Source: Gammaproteobacteria bacterium
GTDB taxonomy: Bacteria > Pseudomonadota > Gammaproteobacteria > GRL18
NCBI GenBank assembly: GCA_027012135.1
Contig: JALUZF010000027.1
Span: forward strand, 1-42,358
Direction: 5' to 3'
DNA: 42,358 nucleotides
Part shown: piece after piece, positions 1 through 8,004 of the stretch
How positions within the stretch are numbered: the first letter of the stretch is position 1
How the letters are laid out: each line of letters starts with the position of its first letter
Notes under the pieces: model-generated
Databases searched by the model: none
The model's input: the letters and a program-made list of their open reading frames with translations, nothing else
What the model was told of the DNA's origin: nothing
Position numbers and translations under genes: made by a program

Positions 1-192
1 GATGCCCGGTCATTTATCAGCAACCTTGATTATGAGCAGGACTTGCAACAGTTATCAAATAGATTATACTTAAAAAAACTTTTGCAACTAACTGATTCAG
101 TTAATAAAGCCTATTATGAAATTCAGAGCTCAGTGAATTTTAACCTGTTACTGGAAAAATTGCTGATTGACTGGAAAGATTGCCTTAAGTAA
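1..192 (+). CDS. holB: DNA polymerase III delta-prime subunit, C-terminal end (partial)
   Basis: An open frame runs from the first base to TAA at 190-192 and gives 63 residues with no start, so only the tail of the gene is present. The tail is helical and polar, ending near LLIDWKDCLK, which resembles the weakly conserved C-terminal collar helices of HolB. The main argument is context: in many Gammaproteobacteria tmk-holB-pilZ-tatD are contiguous, and here the next two genes are a PilZ protein and tatD. HolB is part of the clamp-loader complex of the replicative polymerase. Sequence similarity of this short tail alone would not prove the identity, so the call is an inference from tail plus synteny. 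Confidence 0.7.
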   Translation, partial: DARSFISNLDYEQDLQQLSNRLYLKKLLQLTDSVNKAYYEIQSSVNFNLLLEKLLIDWKDCLK

Positions 193-270
193 CCTATTAT
201 TTAAAATTAAAAGAAAATATTCAGTAATTTTTAGAACAGAATAAAATAAACAGTAAAGAGTTTTTGTATT

Positions 271-624
271 ATGATGCGTCCCGGTCAGGCCAGACAGAGT
301 ATTTTATCACTATCCATTAAGGACAAGAGTGCACTGTATGCGGCTTATATGCCTTTTATTAAAAACGGCGGTCTGTTTATTCCCACCAATAAGCAATACA
401 AACTCGGTGACGAAGTGTTTATGCTGCTTACTCTGCTGGATGAAAAAGAAAAACTGCCTGTGGCTGGTACTATCGTCTGGATCACCCCCACCGGTTCCCA
501 GGGCAACCGTGCTGCCGGAGTTGGTGTTCAGTTCAGTGAACAGAATAATGGTCAGGCACAGAAAAAAATTGAAACCTATCTGGCCGGTGCCCTACAGTCA
601 GATCGACCTACCCATACCATGTAA
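271..624 (+). CDS. pilZ: Type IV pilus PilZ-domain protein
   Basis: A 117-residue protein covering one PilZ domain. It contains the family pattern of the pilus-type PilZ: an N-terminal segment ending in SIKDKSALYAAYMPFIKNGG, then GLFIPT, LGDEVFMLL, a VAGTIVWITP strand and a GVGVQF strand. This subclass lacks the RxxxR and D/NxSxxG c-di-GMP-binding motifs of canonical PilZ domains, and I do not see them here either. The family is required for type IV pilus biogenesis in the cytoplasm. The start is the first of two adjacent ATGs, with AAAGAG at 255-260. It follows holB and precedes tatD, the usual order. A MITE separates it from tatD. Confidence 0.88.
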   Translation: MMRPGQARQSILSLSIKDKSALYAAYMPFIKNGGLFIPTNKQYKLGDEVFMLLTLLDEKEKLPVAGTIVWITPTGSQGNRAAGVGVQFSEQNNGQAQKKIETYLAGALQSDRPTHTM

Positions 625-703
625 CTTCTCCATACTATGTAAAATTTGCTCTGATTGATTTTTCATCAGATCCTTAAATTCTGTTAAAATACCCTGTTTT
701 ATT

Positions 704-873
704 GTAATTACTCAGAATAAATTAAAGTAACGTAGAGTGAATGGCTGCAGGTACTGGATTTACAGGGTTTTGAAAACATGGATGTTTTCACAAAGCGATA
801 CATGGATGTACTTGAGCGCCCCTGGAAATTCAGTACCTGTAGACAGTCACGGTCAGGTACACTGAATAGTTAC
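704..873 (-). mobile_element. MITE copy A (170 bp), IS66-like ends, 8-bp target duplication
   Basis: A non-coding palindromic element bounded by GTAATTACTCAGA at 704-716 and, in reverse complement, GTAACTATTCAGT at 861-873. It is flanked by a perfect 8-bp direct repeat GTTTTATT at 696-703 and 874-881. Inside are subterminal inverted arms (GCAGGTACTG near 748 against CAGTACCTGT near 831) and the palindrome GAAAACATGGATGTTTTC at about 772-789. Its reverse complement matches copy C (35478-35693) over nearly its whole length, and copy B (28100-28270) is a more diverged relative. It lies between pilZ and tatD, so transcription into tatD would pass through it. Ends starting GTAA with 8-bp duplications are characteristic of the IS66 family; no transposase is encoded here. 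Confidence 0.9.
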
Positions 874-875
874 GT

Positions 876-890
876 TTTATTTAGGTTTAA
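876..890 (+). other. 15-bp shared intergenic motif, site 1 (upstream of tatD)
   Basis: The sequence TTTATTTAGGTTTAA ends 18 nt before the tatD ATG. The same 15-mer occurs at 1716-1730 before the clc gene and at 30683-30697 before the 90-residue gene, all in the same orientation as the downstream gene. Its first bases overlap the right-hand target duplication of MITE copy A. Function unknown. Confidence 0.5.
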
Positions 891-908
891 ATTTACAGGA
901 ACATCATA

Positions 909-1715
909 ATGTCTCAGGAACAGCCGCTGAAGTTTGTCGATTCACATTGTCATCTGGATATGCTGGATCTGAAGGACTTTGACCAGTCCATGGATAAGGT
1001 CATTGAGCAGGCCAAAGCGCATAATGTCACCGAAATGCTGAGTATTTCAGTGGATCTGGACTCTTTTCCACGGGTACTGGCGACAGCAAAAGATTATCCC
1101 AATGTCCATGCCTCGGTGGGACTGCATCCCTGTCATGCTCCCGATACTATGGTCAGTGTTGATGAACTGGTCAAACTGGCCGATGATCCAGATGTGATTG
1201 CCATTGGTGAAACCGGGCTGGATTATTATATGAATGAGGGTACCTGTCCCAGGGGAGAGAACTTTGAGTGGCAGAAACAGCGCTTTCGCACTCATATTCA
1301 GGCTGGCATTGCTACTAACAAACCTCTTATCATTCATACCCGCGACGCCAAAGAAGACACTCTTAAGATTCTGGAACAGGAAAATGCCAGCCAGTGCGGT
1401 GCTGTTATGCATTGTTTTGTGGAGGATATCCCCACCGCTGAAAAAGCCCTGGAACTGGGGTTTTATATATCCTTTTCCGGTATTGTAACCTTTAAAAATG
1501 CCCGTTCCATACAGGAAGTCGCCGCCATGGTGCCGGATAACCGGCTATTAATAGAAACAGATTCACCTTACCTGGCCCCGGTGCCGATGCGGGGCAAAAA
1601 AAACCAGCCGGCCTATGTGTCCTATATTGCCGAATTTCTGTCTGAACTGAGAAACTGCAGTACAGAACATATTGCCCGGATCACCCGGGATAATTATTTC
1701 CGCTTGTTTAACTGA
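909..1715 (+). CDS. tatD: TatD-family metal-dependent hydrolase / DNase
   Basis: A 268-residue TIM-barrel metallohydrolase. Visible metal-site motifs are the N-terminal DSHCHLDM (HxH), GETGLDYY with the bridging glutamate, PLIIHTRDA, MHCF, and the late ETDSPYLAPVPMRGKKNQPAYV block (aspartate ligand and substrate loop). Members are Mg2+-dependent 3'-5' exonucleases/DNases with roles in DNA repair and turnover. This gene corresponds to the family member (often called YcfH) that sits in the holB-pilZ locus. The start ATG follows ACAGGA at 895-900, a plausible ribosome site. The intergenic space upstream holds the MITE and a repeated 15-mer, so its expression may differ from the ancestral operon. 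Confidence 0.93.
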   Translation: MSQEQPLKFVDSHCHLDMLDLKDFDQSMDKVIEQAKAHNVTEMLSISVDLDSFPRVLATAKDYPNVHASVGLHPCHAPDTMVSVDELVKLADDPDVIAIGETGLDYYMNEGTCPRGENFEWQKQRFRTHIQAGIATNKPLIIHTRDAKEDTLKILEQENASQCGAVMHCFVEDIPTAEKALELGFYISFSGIVTFKNARSIQEVAAMVPDNRLLIETDSPYLAPVPMRGKKNQPAYVSYIAEFLSELRNCSTEHIARITRDNYFRLFN

Positions 1716-1730
1716 TTTATTTAGGTTTAA
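1716..1730 (+). other. 15-bp shared intergenic motif, site 2 (upstream of clc)
   Basis: TTTATTTAGGTTTAA begins immediately after the tatD stop and ends 37 nt before the GTG of the ClC gene. With its preceding TGA it forms an 18-bp identity, TGATTTATTTAGGTTTAA, with 30680-30697. Function unknown. Confidence 0.5.
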
Positions 1731-1767
1731 TTTACCGGCCTAATCTATACGGCATGAGAATATAGCA

Positions 1768-3102
1768 GTGCAAACGACGACAAAAAATAAAAAATTGTTG
1801 AGGATCTCACTGCTGGCGACACTGGTCGGCCTGATGGCCGGAATACTGGTGACCCTGTTCCGAAAATCTATTGAATTAAGCCAGTCCTGGCTGCTGCCCG
1901 GCGGGATTATCGGTAATTATGAAGTATTGCCGGGCTGGCAGCGCTGGCTTCTGCCCATTGCCGGGGCTATTATTCTGGGCTGGTGTTATGAACGGCTGCC
2001 GCCAGCCAACCGCTCAGTGGGCATTGTGCATATGCTCAACTATATGCGTTTTCGTAAACAGTCACTGCCTTTTACCAATGCAGTAGTACAGTTTTTTGGC
2101 GGTCTGCTGGCCATTGTTTCCGGTCATTCCGTGGACAGAGAAGGGCCGGGCATTCATCTGGGTGCGGCTAATGCCGCTCTGGTGGGCAGGAAAATGGCAC
2201 TGAGCCGGCATGAAGAATATCTTCTGGCCGCAGCCGGCGGTGCTGCCTCTATTGCAGCGGCTTTTAATACCCCACTGGCCGGGGTGATTTTTGTTATTGA
2301 AGTATTACGGGTACGTTATAAAATTAATAATATTGTACCGATTATTATTGCATCGGTTGTTGGTACTGTGATTAGCCGGCTGGTTTATGGGCAAAGCCCG
2401 GCCTTTGCAGTACCGGCACTGTCAATCGGTTCGCTGAGTGAACTGCCGGTGATTGTAATAATGGGTGTTCTGATTGGTTTTCTGGCGTCCGGCTTTATAA
2501 GGCTCAGTGCACTGACAGCGGAATTAAGCTATCACTGGCGGCCTTTATATGCCTTTGTCCTTGCAGGGCTGATCACGGGCACCCTGGCACAATGGGCACC
2601 AGAGATTATGGGGGTCAGTTATGATACCGTGAACAGGATCTTTCATAATGACTACGGCATACAGGCTCTGTTTATTCTATTAATGGCCAAGCTGGTCGCC
2701 ACGGCGATTTCTGCCGGTGTCCGTCTGCCCGGCGGTCTGATCGGCCCGTCCCTAATTATGGGGGGCGCCATAGGCGGCATCAGTGAATTGCTGGTTCAGG
2801 CTTATTATCCCTTTTACCAGGGGTCGGCTGGTTTCTATGCCATGATAGGTATGGTGGCCATGATGAGCGCTGTCCTGAGAGCCCCCCTGGCGGCTCTGGT
2901 AGCCTTAATGGAACTGACCGGCAATCTGCATATTATTCTTCCCGGGATGATTGTCGTGGTTACTGCTGAAATCATCTCCAGAATGCTAATTGGTAATGTC
3001 TCAGCCTTTACGGCTTTATTAAAAGTCCAGTTTAAACGAGAATCCCAACAGGCCAGCAAGACCCTGGAAGCTGATCCCCAAAACATAAAACCTGAAAGCT
3101 AA
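1768..3102 (+). CDS. ClC-family chloride channel/transporter
   Basis: A 444-residue integral membrane protein of the ClC fold. The anion-selectivity segments are visible: SVDREGPGIHLGAA with the gating glutamate E125, the helix AAFNTPLAGVIFVIEVLR, GVRLPGGLIGPSLIMGGAIGG, and the C-terminal MVAMMSAVLRAPLAALVALMELTG. It lacks C-terminal CBS domains. The residue matching the internal proton glutamate of E. coli ClC (E203, the second E of IEEM) is V179, the residue found in eukaryotic ClC channels. The position matching Y445 appears to be Phe. The start is GTG at 1768; no ATG start gives the full N-terminus. The gene overlaps the end of the convergent flhB-like gene by 4 bp. Channel versus antiporter cannot be settled from sequence. 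Confidence 0.92.
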   Translation: MQTTTKNKKLLRISLLATLVGLMAGILVTLFRKSIELSQSWLLPGGIIGNYEVLPGWQRWLLPIAGAIILGWCYERLPPANRSVGIVHMLNYMRFRKQSLPFTNAVVQFFGGLLAIVSGHSVDREGPGIHLGAANAALVGRKMALSRHEEYLLAAAGGAASIAAAFNTPLAGVIFVIEVLRVRYKINNIVPIIIASVVGTVISRLVYGQSPAFAVPALSIGSLSELPVIVIMGVLIGFLASGFIRLSALTAELSYHWRPLYAFVLAGLITGTLAQWAPEIMGVSYDTVNRIFHNDYGIQALFILLMAKLVATAISAGVRLPGGLIGPSLIMGGAIGGISELLVQAYYPFYQGSAGFYAMIGMVAMMSAVLRAPLAALVALMELTGNLHIILPGMIVVVTAEIISRMLIGNVSAFTALLKVQFKRESQQASKTLEADPQNIKPES

Positions 3103-3407
3103 AATCCCTTCGGTGTTTTCCCGGAAATAATATAAGCAAAAGCCAGTACTTCAGCTACAGCCTGGTACAGTGTTTCCGGAATATCTTCATATAAATCCAG
3201 CTGGGATAGAAGGACCGCCAGATCCGCATCCTCATGAACAGGTATATTATGCTGCCGGGCCAGTTCCAGGATCTGTTCGGCAATTTCATTCTGTCCGGTT
3301 GCCGTCACCTGCGGAACAGGTCTGCTTCGAGACTCATCATAATGCAGAGCAATAGCCTGTTTAATCACACTGTCATCGGTTGTTTTTAATGCTTTATCCT
3401 GTTTCAC
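3099..3407 (-). CDS. Stand-alone FlhB C-terminal-domain-like protein
   Basis: The reading frame gives the cytoplasmic domain of the FlhB/YscU family without its four membrane helices: IALHYD, PQVTATGQNEIAEQILELARQHNIPVHEDADLAVLLSQL and IPETLYQAVAEVLAFAY. The NPTH self-cleavage motif that precedes this region in FlhB is absent (SVIKQAIALHYD), so it should not act as the autocleaving export switch. I place the start at GTG 3407, with AGGTG 6 nt upstream, giving about 102 residues. An ATG at 3422 would overlap the fliK-like gene by 14 bp and lacks a ribosome site. Such small FlhB homologues are often encoded immediately downstream of a FliK-type gene, as here, and are thought to modulate flagellar export. 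Confidence 0.82.
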   Translation of the reverse strand: MKQDKALKTTDDSVIKQAIALHYDESRSRPVPQVTATGQNEIAEQILELARQHNIPVHEDADLAVLLSQLDLYEDIPETLYQAVAEVLAFAYIISGKTPKGF

Positions 3408-3408
3408 A

Positions 3409-5019
3409 TTACACCTGTTCATCAATGATAAAAGGACTGTCCCGGTATTCTTTTCTGGCCTGCTCAGGGATGCCATGAAAGGCTTTAAGCTGAGTGATGT
3501 TAAAGCCGGCATCACTCAGGCGTTCTTTAAGCTGGTAAAAGTTTTGCTGGAATATCTGCTGAGCATGCTGTTCTTCGGACCATACCTGAATACTGAGATC
3601 CAGTTTGTCCAGGGTTAGATAGATTCTGATGCCGCCCAGGCTTTCCAGGTGAAAGGCCAGATTAACCGTCCAGATTTTATTGCCTTTCTGCTGTTCTTTC
3701 TGTTTAAACTGCTCACGGACTTTCAGCTGCAGAACTTCTGTCTGGTTATTATGCCGAAAGGGGATCTCAAAATTATAAAAGGCCTGATCACTGCTTTCTC
3801 TGCTCTGTAACTGGGTACTGACAATACGGGCCAGGGCACCATCCAGTTTATCCAGAATATGGGCCTGGATAACCAGCGGGTTATTTAACAGGAACAGGTT
3901 CAGTTCCGCTTTTACAGGTTTCTGAACCTGGGCATGACTGACTTTAGCCGGCAATTCAAAAAAACGCTGCAACTGGTTCTGTAATTCCTGTAACTGGCTC
4001 TGAAGCATAGTATTGTAGGCTTTGCCGTAAGCGGATACGTTTTTAGGCAGCACCAGAGCCTCACCGTTCTGCAACATATTCTGTAACTGCAGCAGACCGG
4101 CCTTAAAATCTGCAGCAGTATTGCTGCCGTAGCTGGCAGCAGTAACACCTGAACCAGTGGTTCCGGCACGGGCTTCCTTTGCCAGAGCGTTTTCCAGAAA
4201 CAGTCCTGAATCACGAACAGCCTGCTGCAGAGCCTTGCTATTGTCCAGCTGAGAAAAGCGGGGTATCTGTTCAATAAATCGGTTTACCTGCTGGATAAAC
4301 TGGGGGGTAAATATTTTCTGGGCACTTGCTTTTTGCTGGTTGATTTCATTTAATGAACTGAGAATATTCACCAGTGCCTGTTGTTTATTAACGAGCAGGT
4401 TTAGATGCCGGCTGACCAGCTGGCTTTGGGCGGGTTCTGAATTCAGTTTAAAACTAAAACTACGGTTGGCTTTAATGACTTCCAGTAATAACTGCTGACC
4501 GGCCTGCAGACTCAGATCGGTTTTTATACGGACCTGTTGAGACTGGCGCATCAGGGTATCACTGAGTTTTGAGTCAGGTTTTGATTGTATTATACCGACC
4601 AGCAGGGCTGGATCGAACTGCCCCTGCGGATTGACCAGAAAAGTGGCCAGTCCATTTTTGGGAGCCTGCAGGACAATAGCCTGAATCAACTGGCCGGAAA
4701 ACCACTGGTTTACTGTGGACTGGGTTAGCGGGGCAGCCTTGATAACCTGGGCAGCCAGTTGTTCAGCGAGTTTGTGCTGCAGCAGGCGTTCCTGAATAAA
4801 CATTTGGGTAAATTCACCGGGCAGAATATTTTTAGCAGAAATCAGAGCTTTCTGGGTATCAACGCTGAGTAATCCATCACTGGCCAGACTTTTCAGGGTC
4901 TGTTTGAGCAGCAAACCGATAGCCTGACGCTGGCTTTCAACACTGCTGCTTTCGGGGGTTTTTCCTGATGTATTTTCAGACAGGCTTTTTACCAGTCTGG
5001 CAAGATCAATAGGCTGCAT
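3409..5019 (-). CDS. FliK-like flagellar hook-length control family protein
   Basis: A 536-residue, glutamine-rich, largely helical protein. The long N-terminal part is of low complexity. The C-terminal ~90 residues carry the Flg_hook domain pattern (VNLAFHLESLGGIRIYLTLD ... LSIQVWSEEQHAQQIFQQNFYQLKERLSDAGFNITQLKAFHG). FliK proteins are secreted rulers that switch export specificity through FlhB. The following gene is a minimal FlhB-C homologue, joined almost without spacing, which suggests the two proteins act together. The genes are outside any flagellar cluster, so this may be a second FliK-like protein and not the principal hook-length ruler. Start ATG at 5019; the ribosome site is weak. 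Confidence 0.8.
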   Translation of the reverse strand: MQPIDLARLVKSLSENTSGKTPESSSVESQRQAIGLLLKQTLKSLASDGLLSVDTQKALISAKNILPGEFTQMFIQERLLQHKLAEQLAAQVIKAAPLTQSTVNQWFSGQLIQAIVLQAPKNGLATFLVNPQGQFDPALLVGIIQSKPDSKLSDTLMRQSQQVRIKTDLSLQAGQQLLLEVIKANRSFSFKLNSEPAQSQLVSRHLNLLVNKQQALVNILSSLNEINQQKASAQKIFTPQFIQQVNRFIEQIPRFSQLDNSKALQQAVRDSGLFLENALAKEARAGTTGSGVTAASYGSNTAADFKAGLLQLQNMLQNGEALVLPKNVSAYGKAYNTMLQSQLQELQNQLQRFFELPAKVSHAQVQKPVKAELNLFLLNNPLVIQAHILDKLDGALARIVSTQLQSRESSDQAFYNFEIPFRHNNQTEVLQLKVREQFKQKEQQKGNKIWTVNLAFHLESLGGIRIYLTLDKLDLSIQVWSEEQHAQQIFQQNFYQLKERLSDAGFNITQLKAFHGIPEQARKEYRDSPFIIDEQV

Positions 5020-5091
5020 TATCGTTATTTAGTCAAGTGAGTGAATTTAGGCTATATTTAAGTATAAACCAAATCTGGATAATTAAAATTT

Positions 5092-5925
5092 ATGAGTCAT
5101 GATAATCAGCTCTGGTATATCCGGCGCAAGGGAAAAATCAAGGGGCCGTTTCCCACTGGTTTGATTAGTAAACAGATTTTGCTGGGCCGGGTACATCCAT
5201 CGGACATGTTAAGTCAGGATAAACAGACCTGGCGTAAGGCATCATCAATACGGGAAGTCATGCCCGAGGTATTAAAATACCGTAATGAAGATAATTATAA
5301 GGAACGCCTCAGGGCAGCCCGACGCTGGGCCGATGAAAGAGGGGAAGTCCGGGAAGTTGACGGGGATGGTAAGGAACAGATTTACCAGCCGCGTAAAAAA
5401 ATTACTCATTTAAGAATTAAAACGGTCAGTATGCTGGGCATGATATCCTTTTTTGCCATTGTAGCGGCAATAATTTATGCCATGTTTGTGTTTACTCCTG
5501 ATAAACCGCTGGACATCATTGACTGTAATGCTACAGGACAGGACCGCAGTGTTTTTGACGGCTGTCATCTGCAGCGCAGGGACTTTTCCAGACTGAATTT
5601 AAAAAACAGCAGTTTTAAAAATGCCTTATTGCAAAGCAGTCGTTTTGCAGACACTGACGCCAGAGAAAGTCATTTTGATTATGCCAATTTGTCCTTAGCC
5701 GATCTCAGTCGTGCTGATTTCAGCCGTGCCAGTTTAAAGGCAGCAGACTTAAGAGGGGCGGATCTGAGCGGAACGGATTTTAGCGGGGCGGATCTTAGTT
5801 ATGCGGATTTAACTCATGCCAAAGGCCGGGGCATTAAACTGATTGGCGCAAATCTGGATAGTACCATCTGGTTTGATGGTAAAACTTGTGCGCAACAGTC
5901 CGTAGGGCGCTGTTTCGGAAAATAA
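5092..5925 (+). CDS. GYF_2-like, single-TM, pentapeptide-repeat membrane protein
   Basis: A 277-residue protein in three parts. Residues about 7-60 resemble a GYF_2 domain (LWYIRRKGKIKGPF ... LLGRVHPSDML ... WRKA). A basic stretch (RKK, RIK) precedes one membrane helix at about 112-134, predicting N-in, C-out. Residues about 150-255 are pentapeptide repeats (A(D/N)LSxADFSRASLKAADLRGADLSG pattern), which form a quadrilateral beta-helix. The tail has the motif WFDGKTC...GRC often seen at the end of such proteins. Four cysteines lie outside the membrane and could form disulfides. Function unknown; the architecture suggests a scaffold linking cytoplasm and periplasm. It lies 16 nt before prmB and is probably co-transcribed with it. 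Confidence 0.8.
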   Translation: MSHDNQLWYIRRKGKIKGPFPTGLISKQILLGRVHPSDMLSQDKQTWRKASSIREVMPEVLKYRNEDNYKERLRAARRWADERGEVREVDGDGKEQIYQPRKKITHLRIKTVSMLGMISFFAIVAAIIYAMFVFTPDKPLDIIDCNATGQDRSVFDGCHLQRRDFSRLNLKNSSFKNALLQSSRFADTDARESHFDYANLSLADLSRADFSRASLKAADLRGADLSGTDFSGADLSYADLTHAKGRGIKLIGANLDSTIWFDGKTCAQQSVGRCFGK

Positions 5926-5941
5926 ATTGTAAGAGGAACAT

Positions 5942-6868
5942 ATGAGCGAGATTGCTTATACTAAAGAAGAAATCATTCTGTCTTTGCATGCCATTACCGA
6001 TTTTATTCGTTTTGGTGCCAGTCTATTCAAAAAGGCCGGGCTGTATTACGGACATGGCAATGCCACTGCCATTGATGAGGCGGCTTACCTGGTACTGCAT
6101 ACGCTAAATCTTGAGCCGGATACCCACTCACTTTATTTTTCTTCACAGTTAACAAAAAATGAAAAACTGGCTGTTGCCAGTATTTTATTTCGACGTGCAA
6201 AGGAAAAAATTCCGGCGGCCTATCTGACTCACGAAGCCTGGTTCTGCGGCCTGCCTTTTTATGTGGATGAACGGGTACTGGTACCGCGCTCACCGATTTG
6301 TGAATTAATTCAGAATCATTTTGAACCCTGGGTGGAACCTGAAAAGGTTGAACGTATTCTTGATTTATGCACCGGCAGCGGTTGTATCGCCATTGCCTGT
6401 GCCAGTTATTTCCCCCATGCTGAGGTGGATGCGGCTGACATTTCTGAAGATGCACTGGATGTGGCATTACAGAATATAGAACAGCATCAGATGGTGGATC
6501 AGGTTAATATTGTGCAGTCGGATCTGTTCAGCAATCTTAAAGGGCAGCAATACCATATTATTGTTTCCAATCCGCCTTATGTGGATGCACAAGATATGTC
6601 TACTCTGCCCACAGAATATCATGCCGAACCGGAACTGGGTCTGGCTGCAGGTGAAGATGGTCTGGATCTGGTTATACCCATGCTGGAGCAGGCAGCGGAA
6701 CACCTTTACCCTGAAGGAATTTTAATTGTCGAAGTGGGCAATAGTGAATATGCCCTGCAGGAACGTTATCCGGATATCCCGTTTTACTGGCTGGAATTTG
6801 AGCACGGCGGACATGGAGTATTTTTATTAACCAGAGAGCAGCTTGAGCAGTATTTTGGTGGCGCATAA
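5942..6868 (+). CDS. prmB: Ribosomal protein uL3 N5-glutamine methyltransferase
   Basis: A 308-residue class I SAM methyltransferase of the HemK/PrmB group. It has the N-terminal helical recognition domain, PAAYLTHEAWFCGLPFYVDERVLVPRSPI, the SAM motif ILDLCTGSGCIAIACA, and the catalytic NPPY at 210-213 that accepts the glutamine amide. The FCGLPFYVDERVLVPRSPI sequence favours PrmB (uL3 substrate) over PrmC (release factors). The ribosome site AAGAGGA at 5931-5937 is well placed. In many Gammaproteobacteria prmB is followed closely by aroC; here about 3.9 kb with a four-gene minus-strand operon lies between them. Confidence 0.95.
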   Translation: MSEIAYTKEEIILSLHAITDFIRFGASLFKKAGLYYGHGNATAIDEAAYLVLHTLNLEPDTHSLYFSSQLTKNEKLAVASILFRRAKEKIPAAYLTHEAWFCGLPFYVDERVLVPRSPICELIQNHFEPWVEPEKVERILDLCTGSGCIAIACASYFPHAEVDAADISEDALDVALQNIEQHQMVDQVNIVQSDLFSNLKGQQYHIIVSNPPYVDAQDMSTLPTEYHAEPELGLAAGEDGLDLVIPMLEQAAEHLYPEGILIVEVGNSEYALQERYPDIPFYWLEFEHGGHGVFLLTREQLEQYFGGA

Positions 6869-6909
6869 TGCGCTTTCAGGATTATTGAATCATGTGTTGA
6901 AAATTAAGT

Positions 6910-7965
6910 TTAAGGCTTACCGGATCCTGACTGCTGACTTAAATGCTTTTTCCACATGGCGGCTTTTTTTAAGGCGTATTTCTGCATGTCTTCAACTTTA
7001 TCCGCTTCATCAATAATTTCTCTGCCCAGCAGAGTTTCCAGAGCATCTTCAAGGGTAACAATTCCGGAAAACTGCCGGTAGGAATCGTGTACCAGGAATA
7101 AATGTTCCTTGCGGCTGATAAACTGATCCAGCAGGAAATAAACCGGCATATGTTCAGGGACACTGTGTACCGGACGGGTCAGGGTTTTTATAGGGGCAGA
7201 GACATTCTGGTTCATGGATATGGCTCGTAAAATACTTCTGGCAAACACCATTCCAGTAATATTGTCCTTGTTGTCCTGATAAACCGGGATACGGGAATAG
7301 ATAAACAGGTTGTCTTCTTTTAAAGCCGATTCAATGCTTTGATCGGCATTAAGCGTAAAAACCACGCTGCGCGGGGTCAGAATATTTTCTATCTGGGTCT
7401 GTTTCAGGGTCAGCAGGTTTTCTATCAGCTGGGTTTCATTCTCAGCCAGGATACCCGTTTCTTCGCCGATTTCAGCCATGGCCATTATTTCTTCACGGGT
7501 CAGGCCGTGTTTCTTGCTGTTTTTAATACGATTGGTCAGCTGGCTGGAAATCCATAGCAGGGGCATAAGTACGACCGTTAATATCCTGATAATATAAGCC
7601 GTGGGTTTGGCCAGTTCTCGCCAGTAGGTGGCACCAATGGTCTTGGGGATAATTTCAGAAAAATACAGGATCAGCAGGGTTAAAATTACCGCTATCAGGC
7701 TCTGCCATTCGATACCGAATATTCTGACCGCTTCCGCTCCCACACCGGCAGCGCCCATAGTATGGGCAATAGTATTAAGAATTAATATGGAGGAAATGGA
7801 GCTGTCCATATTCTGCTTTAATTGAGTCAGGGTCTTTTTGAGTTTTGGCTGTTCACCCAGAGAAGCAATATAACTGCTATGAATAGACAGAAAAACGGCT
7901 TCCAGAATGGAGCACAGGAATGACACCAGTAGAGCCAGTGCCAGATAAAAGATAAGTAATGTCAT
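6910..7965 (-). CDS. CNNM/DUF21 transmembrane protein with CBS pair
   Basis: A 351-residue membrane protein. Residues about 1-135 form the CNNM (DUF21) domain with the conserved YFSEIIPKTIGA motif. A linker with LTREEIMAMAEIGEETGIL follows, and then a CBS pair (ENILTPRSVVFTLNADQSIESAL; SRIPVYQD; GIVTLEDALETLLGREI). It ends without the CorC/HlyC transporter-associated domain. CNNM/CorC proteins are Mg2+/Na+ exporters or regulators of divalent-cation balance. It begins 39 nt after the PhoQ-like kinase gene on the same strand and is probably the last gene of that operon, which supports a role in cation homeostasis controlled by the two-component system. Substrate specificity is inferred from family and context only. 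Confidence 0.88.
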   Translation of the reverse strand: MTLLIFYLALALLVSFLCSILEAVFLSIHSSYIASLGEQPKLKKTLTQLKQNMDSSISSILILNTIAHTMGAAGVGAEAVRIFGIEWQSLIAVILTLLILYFSEIIPKTIGATYWRELAKPTAYIIRILTVVLMPLLWISSQLTNRIKNSKKHGLTREEIMAMAEIGEETGILAENETQLIENLLTLKQTQIENILTPRSVVFTLNADQSIESALKEDNLFIYSRIPVYQDNKDNITGMVFARSILRAISMNQNVSAPIKTLTRPVHSVPEHMPVYFLLDQFISRKEHLFLVHDSYRQFSGIVTLEDALETLLGREIIDEADKVEDMQKYALKKAAMWKKHLSQQSGSGKP

Positions 7966-8004
7966 ATAAAACCAGTTGGGTGGTTAAGGTTCTGTTATTT
8001 AGGA

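Noticed and set aside
6027-6467. Long minus-strand open frame inside prmB (146 codons)
   Set aside because: The opposite strand is a clear full-length PrmB; the antisense product has no recognisable domain.
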